A DNA stretch of 25,365 bases from Chloroflexota bacterium (GCA_003577365.1 QEUY01000001.1:1-25365), one strand, 5' to 3'. Shown: positions 7,446-15,196, counted from the first letter of the stretch. Notes: generated by a model not told the origin, from the sequence alone. Translations and numbers: made by a program.

Positions 7446-8396
7446 CTAGCCCTGATCCAAACGGATGCGCGGGTCCAACCAGCCGTAGGTCAGGTCGGTG
7501 AGCAGGTTGACCAGCAGAAAGGCCAAGACAATCAAGAGCACGTTGGCCTGCAAAAGCGCATAGTCGCGCCATTCGATGGCTTGGATCGTAAGCCGGCCCA
7601 CGCCGGGCCAGGCATAGATCGACTCGATGATGATCGCGCCGCTCAACAGGTCGCCCAGTTGCAGCCCAAAAACGGTGACGACCGGGATCAGCGAGTTGGG
7701 CAGCGCATGACGCCAGATCACCCGTTTTTCGGCCAAGCCTTTGGCGCGCGCTGTGCGCACATAGTCTTGGTTCAAGACCTCCAGCAGCGACGAACGCAGA
7801 TAGCGCACCAGGTTGGCCGCCACCCCAATGCCCAGCGTGAAGGCGGGCAGGATCACCGACTTGGCCCACAGCCCCGGCTGCTCTACCAACGAAGGCCGGC
7901 CCGAAGGCGGCAGCCAGCGCAGCTCTTGGCTGAAGAGCATGATCAAGAGGATCAACAGAAAGAAGCCGGGCATGGCAAACGACAGCGCCGAAAAGCCGGT
8001 GGTGATCACGTCGATCGTCGAACCGGGCCGCAGCGCCGCCAGAATCCCCAGGGGCAGGGCGATAAGCAGCGCGATCACCCCCGACACCAGCGCCAGTTCC
8101 ACAGTGGCCGGGACGCGCTGGGCAATCATCTTGCCCACCGGGTATTTGTTGATGTAGGAGACGCCCAGGTCGCCGCTGAGCACATTCTTGAGCCAGATGG
8201 CATACTGCGTCCACAGCGGCTGATCCAGCCCCATGCGCGCCTCGAGCGCGGCCAGTTGTTCGGGCGTGGCGTTTGGCCCGGCGACGATCTGGGCAGGGTT
8301 GCCCGGTATCAGATGGATGATCGAGAAGACGGCGACCGAGACGAGTAACATCACCGGCACCATCTGCCACAGCCGCTTCAGCGCATAGATGCCCAC
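7446..8396 (-). CDS. ABC transporter permease, DppB/OppB type
   Basis: The 316-residue product starts with ALKRLWQMVPVMLLVSVAVF and then HLIPGNPAQ, the standard DppB opening. It has six predicted membrane segments and an EAA loop (YVRTARAKGLAEKRVIWRHA, followed by LPNSL). The end YGWLDPRIRL matches the family. It pairs with the DppC-type permease 7 bases downstream. The start is GTG at 8396, preceded by AAGGAG 8 bases upstream. The 153-base gap to the upstream binding-protein gene holds repeats, yet the shared strand and roles suggest one transcription unit. Confidence 0.92.
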   Translation of the reverse strand: MGIYALKRLWQMVPVMLLVSVAVFSIIHLIPGNPAQIVAGPNATPEQLAALEARMGLDQPLWTQYAIWLKNVLSGDLGVSYINKYPVGKMIAQRVPATVELALVSGVIALLIALPLGILAALRPGSTIDVITTGFSALSFAMPGFFLLILLIMLFSQELRWLPPSGRPSLVEQPGLWAKSVILPAFTLGIGVAANLVRYLRSSLLEVLNQDYVRTARAKGLAEKRVIWRHALPNSLIPVVTVFGLQLGDLLSGAIIIESIYAWPGVGRLTIQAIEWRDYALLQANVLLIVLAFLLVNLLTDLTYGWLDPRIRLDQG

Positions 8397-8417
8397 AGGC
8401 TCAACTCCTTAAGAGGG

Positions 8418-8553
8418 GGAGTAGGGAGTAGGCAGATAGGCAGTGGGGGCAGAACTAGAAGGGTTACTCTCTGCTTTGGCCTTTGCGTTCTTTGCGGCCT
8501 TTGCGGTGAAATCCTCTGTCCCACTCCCTACTGCCCACTCCCTATCTGCCTAC
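8418..8553. repeat. Inverted GTAGGCAGATAGG repeat framing a CTTTGCG repeat
   Basis: GTAGGCAGATAGG at 8428-8440 is matched by its exact reverse complement at 8541-8553; TAGGGAGT (8422-8429) also matches ACTCCCTA (8523-8530). Both arms are built from GGGAGTAG/GGCAGATAGG-like short units. The arms flank the CTTTGCG repeat copy 2, so the whole looks like a small inserted cassette. The TAG stop codon of the binding-protein gene (8550-8552) lies inside the right arm. Confidence 0.7.
8467..8519. repeat. Dispersed CTTTGCG-type repeat, copy 2
   Basis: Contains GGCCTTTGCGTTCTTTGCGG and CCTTTGCGGTGAAATCCTCT. It aligns with 5378-5430 with a few substitutions and small gaps. It lies in the gap between the binding-protein gene and the first permease gene, framed by inverted repeats. 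Confidence 0.72.
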
Positions 8554-10118
8554 CGATCCAGCCAGGTCTCGCCCAGCCAGAGCAGCCCGTCCATATCGAC
8601 GCGGAAGTCCTGAACCTCGCTCTTATAGGCATGGACGGTCTGATCCCACACGGTGGGGATGGTCCACGCCTGTTCCAGCAGGATTTCCAGCGCGCGGTGA
8701 TAGTGTTCCTTGCGCGCTGCCTGATCGTTTTCCTCGCGCGCTTGCAAGATCACCTGCTCATATTCCGGGAACCAGTCGTCCTGGTTTTCGGTGATGCCGA
8801 AGAAGTTGCGGAAGGGACGGCAGCAGGCCGCGCCTTCGAACAGACCGCTAGGGTCGACCGTGGCGTCGCCGGTGGCGTGCGAGACGATCGAGAAGTTGCT
8901 GTCGAAGAGCAGCGGCCAATATTGCGGCAGCTCGGTGGGTACTAGCTCCACCTGCACGCCGATGGCCGCCAACTGCTGTTGGAAGACCTGGGCCTGGTCC
9001 AGGTGGGGGCCGCCCGTGCCGCGGATCAACATCTGCACCGAGAAGCCATCCGGGTAGCCGGCCTCGGCCAGCAGCGCCTTGGCCTTTTCGGGGTCATAGG
9101 TGTAGTAGTCTTCCAGGTCCGGCGCATAGGCCCAAGAGGTCTTGGGATAGGGTACCAAGAGCGGCGTGGCTTGGCCGTGGAAGGCGGTCTCGGAGATCTC
9201 CTCGCGGTTGATCGCATATTGGAAGGCCTGGCGCACCTTGACGTTGTCAAAGGGCGGCGCGTTGACATTCATAATGAAGGCATAGAAGGTGAAGCCTGCC
9301 GGCGCCTCGCCGACGACCATGCCCTCTTCCTGGGCCAGCCCTGCCTTTTCACTCAGCGGAACGCCCACCAAGGCGTCGATGCTGCCGGACTTCAGATTCA
9401 CCAAGCGCGCCTGCTCGTCGGGGATCGGCTTGACGACGATCTTGTCGAGATAGGGCAGCCCCTCGCGCCAGTAGTCCTCAAAGCGCTCGGCGGTCATGCT
9501 GTCGCCGGGGATCCATTCGATGAATTTGAAGGGGCCGGTTCCCACAGGCACGGTGTCAATCGTCTCGGCGGCCTCCTGCGGGAAGATATAGAGGCGCGCG
9601 ATGCCGTCGAGCTGCGAAGCCGTGTGCTCGCTGTAGTTGATCTTGACCGTGTAGTCGTCGATCTTCTCAGCGCCGGTGCAGGTCTGGAAGCGGTCGCTCA
9701 GGTGATGGCCGATCTCCGTATTGCGCGCATAGTCGACCGACCAGACCACGTCGTCGGCGGTCAGCTCGCGCCCGTTGTGGAACTTGATCCCTTGGCGCAG
9801 ATGGAGCGTGACCGATAGCCCATCCTCGCCTTCTTCCCAAGATTCGGCCAGCCAGGGTTCAAAGTCGCCGGCGTCGCTGATACGGATCGGCGCTTCGAAA
9901 AAGACCGGCTTGATCTGGGCGTTGGTCACGTCATAATAAGGGTGGAAGGTGACGAAGTCGTCACCCAACGACAGCGTAAGCGTGCCTCCCGCCTTGGGGC
10001 CGGCAGGGGCGGCGGCTTCGCCTGCGGCAGGAGCGGCGGGCTGGGCCGCAGGGGCGCAGGCCGCCAACAGCAGCACAGCCAACAGCAACAGAGTCGTCAA
10101 CGTCGTGCGTTTTTGCAT
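8550..10118 (-). CDS. Family 5 extracellular solute-binding lipoprotein of an ABC importer
   Basis: The 522-residue product has a lipoprotein signal (LLLAVLLLAAC, Cys21), an Ala/Pro/Gly-rich linker, and the SBP_bac_5 fold of DppA/OppA-like proteins: GGTLTLSLGDDFVTFHPYYD, FEPWLAESWEEGEDGLSVTL, the family signature LRQGIKFHNGRELTADDVVW, VGTGPFKFIEWIPGDSM and VRQAFQYAINREEI. Length is typical. It captures a solute outside the membrane for the two permeases downstream; family members bind peptides, nickel chelates, sugars or opines, so the ligand is open. A Cys pair (GAACCRPF) sits in the ligand-lobe region. The ATG is preceded by GAGGAG. A perfect 14-bp tandem repeat lies 23-50 bases upstream of the start codon. 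Confidence 0.93.
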   Translation of the reverse strand: MQKRTTLTTLLLLAVLLLAACAPAAQPAAPAAGEAAAPAGPKAGGTLTLSLGDDFVTFHPYYDVTNAQIKPVFFEAPIRISDAGDFEPWLAESWEEGEDGLSVTLHLRQGIKFHNGRELTADDVVWSVDYARNTEIGHHLSDRFQTCTGAEKIDDYTVKINYSEHTASQLDGIARLYIFPQEAAETIDTVPVGTGPFKFIEWIPGDSMTAERFEDYWREGLPYLDKIVVKPIPDEQARLVNLKSGSIDALVGVPLSEKAGLAQEEGMVVGEAPAGFTFYAFIMNVNAPPFDNVKVRQAFQYAINREEISETAFHGQATPLLVPYPKTSWAYAPDLEDYYTYDPEKAKALLAEAGYPDGFSVQMLIRGTGGPHLDQAQVFQQQLAAIGVQVELVPTELPQYWPLLFDSNFSIVSHATGDATVDPSGLFEGAACCRPFRNFFGITENQDDWFPEYEQVILQAREENDQAARKEHYHRALEILLEQAWTIPTVWDQTVHAYKSEVQDFRVDMDGLLWLGETWLDR

Positions 10119-10140
10119 ACCATTCTCCTCATGGATAGTC

Positions 10141-10168
10141 TCTGCGTGACAGTTTCTGCGTGACAGTT
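10141..10168. repeat. Perfect 14-bp tandem repeat upstream of the binding-protein gene
   Basis: TCTGCGTGACAGTT occurs twice without spacing (10141-10154 and 10155-10168), 23-50 bases upstream of the ATG of the solute-binding protein gene. The position suits an operator or untranslated-leader element, but a replication-slippage duplication is equally possible. Confidence 0.65.
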
Positions 10169-10694
10169 CCTAAGCTCTATGTGAGTCCCTGCCGGATACC
10201 ATCGCTTACACTTGGGTCTGCGCAGGGCGACGCCCACCGCACGGATCTCATGACCGGGGGACAGGTTGCGGAACAGGCCGATCTCAAAACGCTGGACAAC
10301 CGGCGGGGGCCGGTCGATGCCCCGCCCGCACACGCGTTTTTACGATGGCTTGTTCCCACTGGTTCGGATGACAGTTCTGATGGCGCGCCCTATTCTAACC
10401 AAAGACGCGCACTCCAACAAACGCTTACAACGGTGCGAGCAGGGCGCGGCGACGGCCCATTCACTCAACCTGTTTGGCAGTGGTTTGGCTAGACCGGCTC
10501 GACAAAACCGGTTCAGCAAACCAGATACGGCCTCCGGCGCAGGATGCATCGCCGCGCAAAGCATGTTAGACTTCCATGCAGATGCCGGCGTAGCGATGCA
10601 GACCCGCACAGCCGGCAGCCCTGCGGCCCAGCATGGAGGGTCGGCGGCTGGGAGCCGATGACCGGCACACAGCAGGTTGAGTTAACGGGCCTTC

Positions 10695-10723
10695 GTACAG
10701 GGGCAGGTACAGGGGCAGGTACA
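10695..10723. repeat. 12-bp tandem repeat
   Basis: GTACAGGGGCAG occurs twice in tandem and is followed by GTACA, about 2.4 units. It lies in the gene-free region; no function is evident. Confidence 0.6.
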
Positions 10724-10869
10724 ACAACCGGCGAGGTAATAAGCAGGGGCCAGGCAGAGGGCAGCACGGTGGGAGGTATGACGGGGCAGAGACACGGCGC
10801 GCGACAGAGCTTCGGGAGGCGCTGCCGGCGCAAGAGCTAGATGCTGCATGGGGTTTCCTCGCTGGTTGG

Positions 10870-10906
10870 TACGATCACGATACGAGCAAAATCATGATAC
10901 GATCAC
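10870..10906. promoter_or_regulatory. Spaced direct repeat, possible operator
   Basis: TACGATCAC occurs at 10870-10878 and again at 10898-10906, a 28-base period, with a related GATACGAG at 10879-10886 between them. It lies about 135-170 bases upstream of the B12-subunit start. Repeats about three helical turns apart fit a protein-binding site, but no factor can be named. Confidence 0.3.
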
Positions 10907-10932
10907 AGACGAACATCCATACACGGATATCC

Positions 10933-10950
10933 GCCGGCGCAGCCGCCGGC
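10933..10950. other. GC-rich hairpin upstream of the B12-subunit gene
   Basis: GCCGGCG and CGCCGGC pair perfectly over 7 bp with a CAGC loop. There is no T-run. It lies about 90 bases before the gene and could be in its leader. Confidence 0.45.
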
Positions 10951-11039
10951 TAGGGCAGTATACGAGCCGCCCCGCTTCCTGTCAAAGATGACCGATCTAC
11001 GAGCGTGTTTTTACAAGAACGTTTTTGCGAGAGTGCGCT

Positions 11040-11516
11040 ATGGACAACCCAATTGACAGCCGGCACAGTGACCAACACAGTGACCAACACGGTGACCGGC
11101 GTGATGAGATGAAGATCCGGGTCCTGGTGGCAAAGCCAGGGCTAGACGGCCATGACCGCGGCGCCAAGGTGGTGGCGCGCGCCCTGCGCGATGCCGGGTT
11201 CGAGGTGATCTACACCGGCATCCGCCAGACGCCGCAGATGATCGCCGAGGCCGCCCTGCAAGAGGATGTCGACGTGGTGGGGCTGAGCATCCTCAGCGGC
11301 GCGCATCTGACGCTCTGCCCCAAGGTGGTCGATCTGCTGCGCGCCCAGGGCCAGGGGCAGGTCGTCGTGGTGGTCGGCGGGATCGTGCCCGACGAGGATA
11401 TCCCCGCGCTGCAGGCGGCGGGCATCCGCGCCGTCTTTGGACCGGGGACCTCCACCCAAGAGATCGCCAGTTACATCCGCCAGGCCGTGGCCCAGGCGCA
11501 TCCGATGGACAACTAA
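11040..11516 (+). CDS. Cobalamin-binding subunit of methylmalonyl-CoA (or related acyl-CoA) mutase
   Basis: The 158-residue product is a stand-alone B12-binding domain. After a His/Asp/Gln-rich leader made of a 12-base tandem repeat (HSDQHSDQH), MKIRVLVAKPGLDGHDRG carries the DxHxxG motif (Asp36, His38, Gly41), followed by SIL (83-85) and VVGG (111-114), the full signature for base-off/His-on cobalamin. Such small subunits join a separate catalytic TIM-barrel subunit to interconvert methylmalonyl- and succinyl-CoA, or related acyl-CoA isomers. The catalytic subunit is not in the window. An in-frame TTG at 11025 and an ATG at 11109 are alternative starts; no strong ribosome binding site decides. 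The stop codon touches the start codon of meaB, showing tight coupling. Confidence 0.92.
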   Translation: MDNPIDSRHSDQHSDQHGDRRDEMKIRVLVAKPGLDGHDRGAKVVARALRDAGFEVIYTGIRQTPQMIAEAALQEDVDVVGLSILSGAHLTLCPKVVDLLRAQGQGQVVVVVGGIVPDEDIPALQAAGIRAVFGPGTSTQEIASYIRQAVAQAHPMDN

Positions 11517-12575
11517 ATGGGCCGCCAGATGGACAGCCCAATGCAGATGCGCCGGCACGCCGCGTCGCCGGCGGCGTTGGCCGAAGGGGTGCTGGCGGGC
11601 GACCGGCTGCTGCTGGCGCGCGCCATTACCCAGGTGGAGAACGAACAGCCCGACGCCCACGCCCTGCTGGCGCAGCTCTACGCGCACAGCGGGCGCGGCC
11701 ACATCATCGGCATCACCGGCGCGCCCGGAACCGGCAAATCGACCCTGGTCACCGCCTTGGCGCAGACCTTCCGCAGCCGCGGCGAGACGGTGGCGATCGT
11801 CGCCATCGACCCCACCAGCCCCTTTACGGGCGGCGCGATCTTGGGCGACCGTGTGCGCATGCGTGGCCTCAGCGGCGACGCCGGGGTCTTTATCCGCAGC
11901 ATGGCGACGCGCGGCAGCCTGGGCGGGCTGAGCAAGACCACGGGCGACGTGGTCACGCTGCTGGATGCGGCAGGCTATCAGCGCATTCTGGTCGAGACCG
12001 TCGGCGTGGGCCAGGCCGAGGTCGAGATCGCCAGCATGGCGCACACCACGCTGGTGGTGGAAGCGCCCGGCCTGGGCGACGAGGTACAGGCGATCAAGGC
12101 GGGCATCCTGGAGATCGCCGATATCCTGGTCGTCAACAAGGCCGACCGGCCCGGCGTGGAAAAGACGGTGCAGGCGCTGGAGATGATGCTAGAGTTGGAG
12201 TATGGCAGCAGCCGTCTGGTGCGCCATGAGGGGCAGTTGATGCGCGTCGAATCGCCGAGCGCCCCCGGCCAGGCGCGGCCTGCCGACGACTGGCGCGTCA
12301 CGGTGCTCAGGACCATCGCTGCCGACGGCACGGGCGTCGCCGCGCTGGGCGAGCGCATCGTGGCGCACCGCGCTTGGCTGGAGACATCCGGCGAGTTGGC
12401 CGTGCGCGAGCAGTTGCGCGTGGCGCGCACGCTGGAAAACATCCTGCGCGCCGAGTTAAACCGGCGGCTGCTGGCGCGCTTCCCCGCGGGCAGCCTCGAC
12501 GGGCTGGTCGAAGCCGTACATACCCGGCACACCGACCCCTACAGCGCGGCCCAAAGCCTCTTGGCGGCATGGTAG
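11517..12575 (+). CDS. meaB: MeaB/ArgK-type G-protein chaperone of acyl-CoA mutase
   Basis: The 352-residue product contains the P-loop GAPGTGKST (68-76), IVAIDPTSPFTGGAILGDRV, the VETVGVGQAEVEIASMAHTT segment of the MeaB switch region and the guanine-specificity motif NKAD. Length is close to the usual 320-350. MeaB (human MMAA) gates cobalamin loading and protects methylmalonyl-CoA mutase from inactivation, using GTP hydrolysis. The gene starts with the ATG directly after the TAA of the cobalamin-subunit gene, so the two are translationally coupled. A second in-frame ATG lies 12 bases later. The older name ArgK, an arginine-transport kinase, is a historical misassignment. Confidence 0.95.
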   Translation: MGRQMDSPMQMRRHAASPAALAEGVLAGDRLLLARAITQVENEQPDAHALLAQLYAHSGRGHIIGITGAPGTGKSTLVTALAQTFRSRGETVAIVAIDPTSPFTGGAILGDRVRMRGLSGDAGVFIRSMATRGSLGGLSKTTGDVVTLLDAAGYQRILVETVGVGQAEVEIASMAHTTLVVEAPGLGDEVQAIKAGILEIADILVVNKADRPGVEKTVQALEMMLELEYGSSRLVRHEGQLMRVESPSAPGQARPADDWRVTVLRTIAADGTGVAALGERIVAHRAWLETSGELAVREQLRVARTLENILRAELNRRLLARFPAGSLDGLVEAVHTRHTDPYSAAQSLLAAW

Positions 12576-12614
12576 AGAGACGGCCCGCGATCCCAGCAAA
12601 AACCGCTATGCCGT

Positions 12615-12644
12615 TTCGCAATCCCCTTGCAGCACTGCTATACT
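12615..12644 (+). promoter_or_regulatory. Probable sigma-70-type promoter for the phosphohexomutase gene
   Basis: TATACT (12639-12644) is preceded by TGC, an extended -10. TTCGCA (12615-12620) sits 18 bases upstream as a weak -35. Transcription would start near 12651, leaving a leader of about 50 bases with a strong GAGGAGG ribosome binding site (12689-12695) just before the ATG at 12700. Confidence 0.5.
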
Positions 12645-12699
12645 GGTCTGCAATCCAGCCGCACAGCATCCCTTGCCACCCCACGCCTGAGGAGGGTTC

Positions 12700-14145
12700 A
12701 TGAGTGACATCAAATTCGGCACCGACGGCTGGCGCGGGCGCATCGCCGACGACTACACCTATGCCAATGTGCGCCGGGCCGCGCAAGCCTTTGCCGCCTA
12801 TTTGACGCAGAGCGGCGCGCCCGCGGGCGGGCAGCCGGGCAGCGTGGTCGTGGGCTATGACAGGCGCTTTTCGGCAGAACATTTCGCCGCCGCCGCCGCC
12901 GAAGTCTTGGCCGCCAACGGCCTCAAGGTCTTTCTGACGCAGACGGCAACGCCGACACCGGTCATCTCCTACAGCGTGCCTGCCAAGGGTGCGCTGGGCG
13001 CGGTCAACATCACCGCCAGCCACAACCCGCCGGAGGACTGCGGCTTCAAGGTGCGCGATGCCCACGGCGGCGCAGTCGACCCTGCTGGCCTCAGCCGCAT
13101 CGAAGCCCACATCCCCCCGGCGCAGGAGCTCGCCGCCATCCGCCGCCTGCCGCTGGCCCAAGCCATAGACAAAGGCCGCGTCGAGGTCTTTGACCCCAAG
13201 CCCGCCTATCTGGCCCACCTGGCCGACCTGATCGACGTGCAGCCGATCAAGGATGCCGGGCTGAAGATCGTGGTGGATGCCATGTGGGGCAACGGCGCGG
13301 GCTGGCTCAGCGAGATCCTGGGCGGCGGCAAAACCGAGATCGTCGAGGTCCACGCCGAGCGCAACCCCATCTATCCGGAGATGAAACGGCCCGAACCGAT
13401 CCCGCCCAACGTGGACGCGGGGCTGGCCGTGGGCCGCCAAGTGGGGGCCGACTGTGTCTGCATCATGGACGGCGACGCCGACCGCTGCGGCTTTGGCGAC
13501 GAGCACGGCGAGTTTATCGACCAACTGCGCGTCTATGCGCTGCTGGCCTATTACATGCTGGAGATCCGCGGCTGGCGCGGCCCCATCGTCAAGACGATCA
13601 GTACGACCTCGATGCTGGACAAGCTGGGCCAACGTTATGGCGTGCCGGTGGTCAACACGGGGGTAGGGTTCAAATATGTCGCCCCGGCCATGATCGAACA
13701 TGACGCCATGATCGGCGGCGAGGAGAGCGGCGGCTATGCCTTCCGCCGCCATGTGCCGGAACGCGACGGCATCTTGGCGAATCTCTATCTGCTCGACTTT
13801 ATGGTGCGCACCGGCAAGACGCCGACCCAGTTGCTCAAGCGGCTGTTTGATACGGTGGGCGCGCACTACTATGACCGCATCGACACACGCGTCACCGACA
13901 ACGCCGTCAAGGCCGCGGCCAAGGCCAAGCTCGACGCCGCCCAAGCCGGCGGGCTGACGCTCGGCGGCCATCGCGTGGTCGACAAGGTAACGCTCGACGG
14001 CTATAAGTTTGTCATGGACGACGGCGGCTGGCTGCTGGTGCGCTTCTCCGGCACCGAGCCGCTGATCCGCGTCTACACCGAGACGACCGACCGCGCCGCC
14101 GTCCCTGCCATCCTGGCCGATGGGCTAAAGCTGGCAGGGTTATAG
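12700..14145 (+). CDS. Alpha-D-phosphohexomutase (phosphoglucomutase/phosphomannomutase)
   Basis: The 481-residue product has all four active-site loops of the family in order: the phosphoserine loop ITASHNP (104-110, Ser107), the metal loop DGDADR (257-262), the sugar loop GGEESGG (339-345) and the phosphate loop RFSGTEPLIR (448-457). FGTDGWRGRI at the N-terminus is also typical. It should interconvert hexose 1- and 6-phosphates via a bisphosphate intermediate in the cytoplasm, feeding glycan or glycogen synthesis. The GGEESGG loop fits glucose/mannose rather than glucosamine phosphate, but exact specificity needs assay. The start is set by GAGGAGG four bases ahead of the ATG. It has its own likely promoter. 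Confidence 0.94.
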   Translation: MSDIKFGTDGWRGRIADDYTYANVRRAAQAFAAYLTQSGAPAGGQPGSVVVGYDRRFSAEHFAAAAAEVLAANGLKVFLTQTATPTPVISYSVPAKGALGAVNITASHNPPEDCGFKVRDAHGGAVDPAGLSRIEAHIPPAQELAAIRRLPLAQAIDKGRVEVFDPKPAYLAHLADLIDVQPIKDAGLKIVVDAMWGNGAGWLSEILGGGKTEIVEVHAERNPIYPEMKRPEPIPPNVDAGLAVGRQVGADCVCIMDGDADRCGFGDEHGEFIDQLRVYALLAYYMLEIRGWRGPIVKTISTTSMLDKLGQRYGVPVVNTGVGFKYVAPAMIEHDAMIGGEESGGYAFRRHVPERDGILANLYLLDFMVRTGKTPTQLLKRLFDTVGAHYYDRIDTRVTDNAVKAAAKAKLDAAQAGGLTLGGHRVVDKVTLDGYKFVMDDGGWLLVRFSGTEPLIRVYTETTDRAAVPAILADGLKLAGL

Positions 14146-14158
14146 GCGGTGAACAGGC

Positions 14159-14187
14159 AGGCAGTGCCGCCTCTGGCGGCTGTGCCT
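14159..14187 (+). terminator. Hairpin after the phosphohexomutase gene
   Basis: GCCGCC (14166-14171) pairs with GGCGGC (14175-14180) around a TCT loop; after a 2-base mismatch AGGCA (14159-14163) pairs with TGCCT (14183-14187). It begins 13 bases after the stop codon. There is only a weak T-run (ATTTCCC) downstream, so it may be a weak terminator or a 3'-end stabiliser. Confidence 0.45.
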
Positions 14188-14219
14188 ACCCCCTATTTCC
14201 CATATGCAAGCCGACCTAC

Positions 14220-14248
14220 TTTAGACGCAGCGGCCTCTGTGATAAAAT
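14220..14248 (+). promoter_or_regulatory. Possible promoter for the tatD operon
   Basis: TAAAAT (14243-14248) follows TGA, giving an extended -10 (TGNTAAAAT). A -35 is poor: TTTAGA at 14220-14225 lies 17 bases upstream. The predicted start near 14255 would leave a leader of about 50 bases before the ATG at 14306, with GAGGGA about 11 bases ahead of it. Confidence 0.4.
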
Positions 14249-14305
14249 GAACAAACGCCTTTGGCACAATCTTTGGCGCGTTTTTGATGAGGGATTGCAC
14301 AGCAC

Positions 14306-15196
14306 ATGTCCAGTTCGCGCAGCACGGCCCCGCTGGTCGATAGCCACTGCCATCTCGACCTGGCCCCATTCGACGAAGACCGGGCCGAGGTCTTGGCGCG
14401 GGCGCGTGCCGCCGGTGTGCAGGCCATCGTCGTGCCGGGGATCGACCTGGCCCAGTGTCGCCGGGCCTTGGCCTTGGCCGAGTCGCAGCCGGGCGCGGCC
14501 CAGCCCGAACTCGCTATCGCGCTGGGCATCCACCCCAACAGCAGCGACGGCTGGACGCCCGACGCGGCGGCAGAGTTCGCCGCGTTGGCGCGCAGCCCCA
14601 AGGTGGTGGCCTACGGCGAGATCGGGCTGGACTACTACTGGGACAAGGTCCCCCGCGCCCGGCAGTGGGCTGCGTTTGAAGCGCAGTTGGCCTTGGCCGC
14701 CGAGTTGGGTCTGCCCGTGATCATCCACAGCCGCGACGCCAACGACGACGTGGCCGCGATCTTGGCGGCGTGGGTGCAGGGCGCGAGCTTTGCGGCGTCG
14801 CCGCTGGCGGCGCGCCCCTTTGCCGGCGTGCTCCATGCTTTCAGCGGCGATCTGGCGCTGGCCCAGGCCGCCTATGATTGGAACTTTGTGATCAGCCTGG
14901 GCGGGCCGGTGACCTATAAAAACGCCCGCACGCTGCACGCGCTGGTTCCGCACCTGCGGCTCGACCGGCTGATGCTGGAGACCGATGCCCCCTATCTGAC
15001 GCCACATCCCCATCGCGGCAAGCGCAACGAACCAGCCTATGTGGCGCTGGTCTGCGCACAGATGGCGCGGCTGAGCGGGGTGACGCCGCAGGAGATCGCC
15101 CAGACGACGAGCGCGCTGGCCGGGCGCTTTTTTAGCTTGACGATCGCGCCGGTCGAGCCGCAGACGGCGCTGGGGGGAGGGCAGGCGAGCGGGTGA
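14306..15196 (+). CDS. tatD: TatD family metal-dependent hydrolase (DNase)
   Basis: The 296-residue product carries the TatD motifs: DSHCHLD (metal ligands His14 and His16), GEIGLDYY (Glu105), IIHSRDA (His141), LHAFSGD (His177) and METDAPYLTP written here as LETDAPYLTP (Asp227). TatD proteins are cytoplasmic two-metal exo-DNases linked to DNA repair and turnover. It is slightly longer than the usual 260 because of an insertion at about 156-172 (VQGASFAASPLAARPF) and a short Gly-rich tail. Its TGA overlaps the ATG of the polyprenyl synthase gene by one base, so the two genes form an operon. No role in the neighbouring isoprenoid step is implied. Confidence 0.94.
   Translation: MSSSRSTAPLVDSHCHLDLAPFDEDRAEVLARARAAGVQAIVVPGIDLAQCRRALALAESQPGAAQPELAIALGIHPNSSDGWTPDAAAEFAALARSPKVVAYGEIGLDYYWDKVPRARQWAAFEAQLALAAELGLPVIIHSRDANDDVAAILAAWVQGASFAASPLAARPFAGVLHAFSGDLALAQAAYDWNFVISLGGPVTYKNARTLHALVPHLRLDRLMLETDAPYLTPHPHRGKRNEPAYVALVCAQMARLSGVTPQEIAQTTSALAGRFFSLTIAPVEPQTALGGGQASG

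Larger units (their letters stand above)
10119..11039. other. Gene-free region between divergent genes
   Basis: About 920 bases separate two divergent transcription units. Reading frames here lack recognisable domains and look random in codon use. Visible content is a 14-bp tandem repeat (10141-10168), a 12-bp tandem repeat (10695-10723), a spaced direct repeat (10870-10906) and a GC hairpin (10933-10950). I looked for a cobalamin riboswitch (B12 box) ahead of the B12-subunit gene and did not see one. Promoters for both flanking genes should lie here. Confidence 0.6.

Noticed and set aside
10160..10840. Several open frames of 80-130 codons on both strands
   Set aside because: They overlap each other, lack ribosome binding sites, and translate to Arg/Pro/Cys-rich sequence without domain features.
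10500..10860. A cobalamin riboswitch near the B12-subunit gene
   Set aside because: I looked on both strands for the B12 box and the conserved GCCACTG/GGAAG core and found no convincing set in the right order.
12307..13971. A 554-codon open frame on the minus strand
   Set aside because: It is antisense to the phosphohexomutase gene, whose four active-site loops are intact, and has no recognisable domain.
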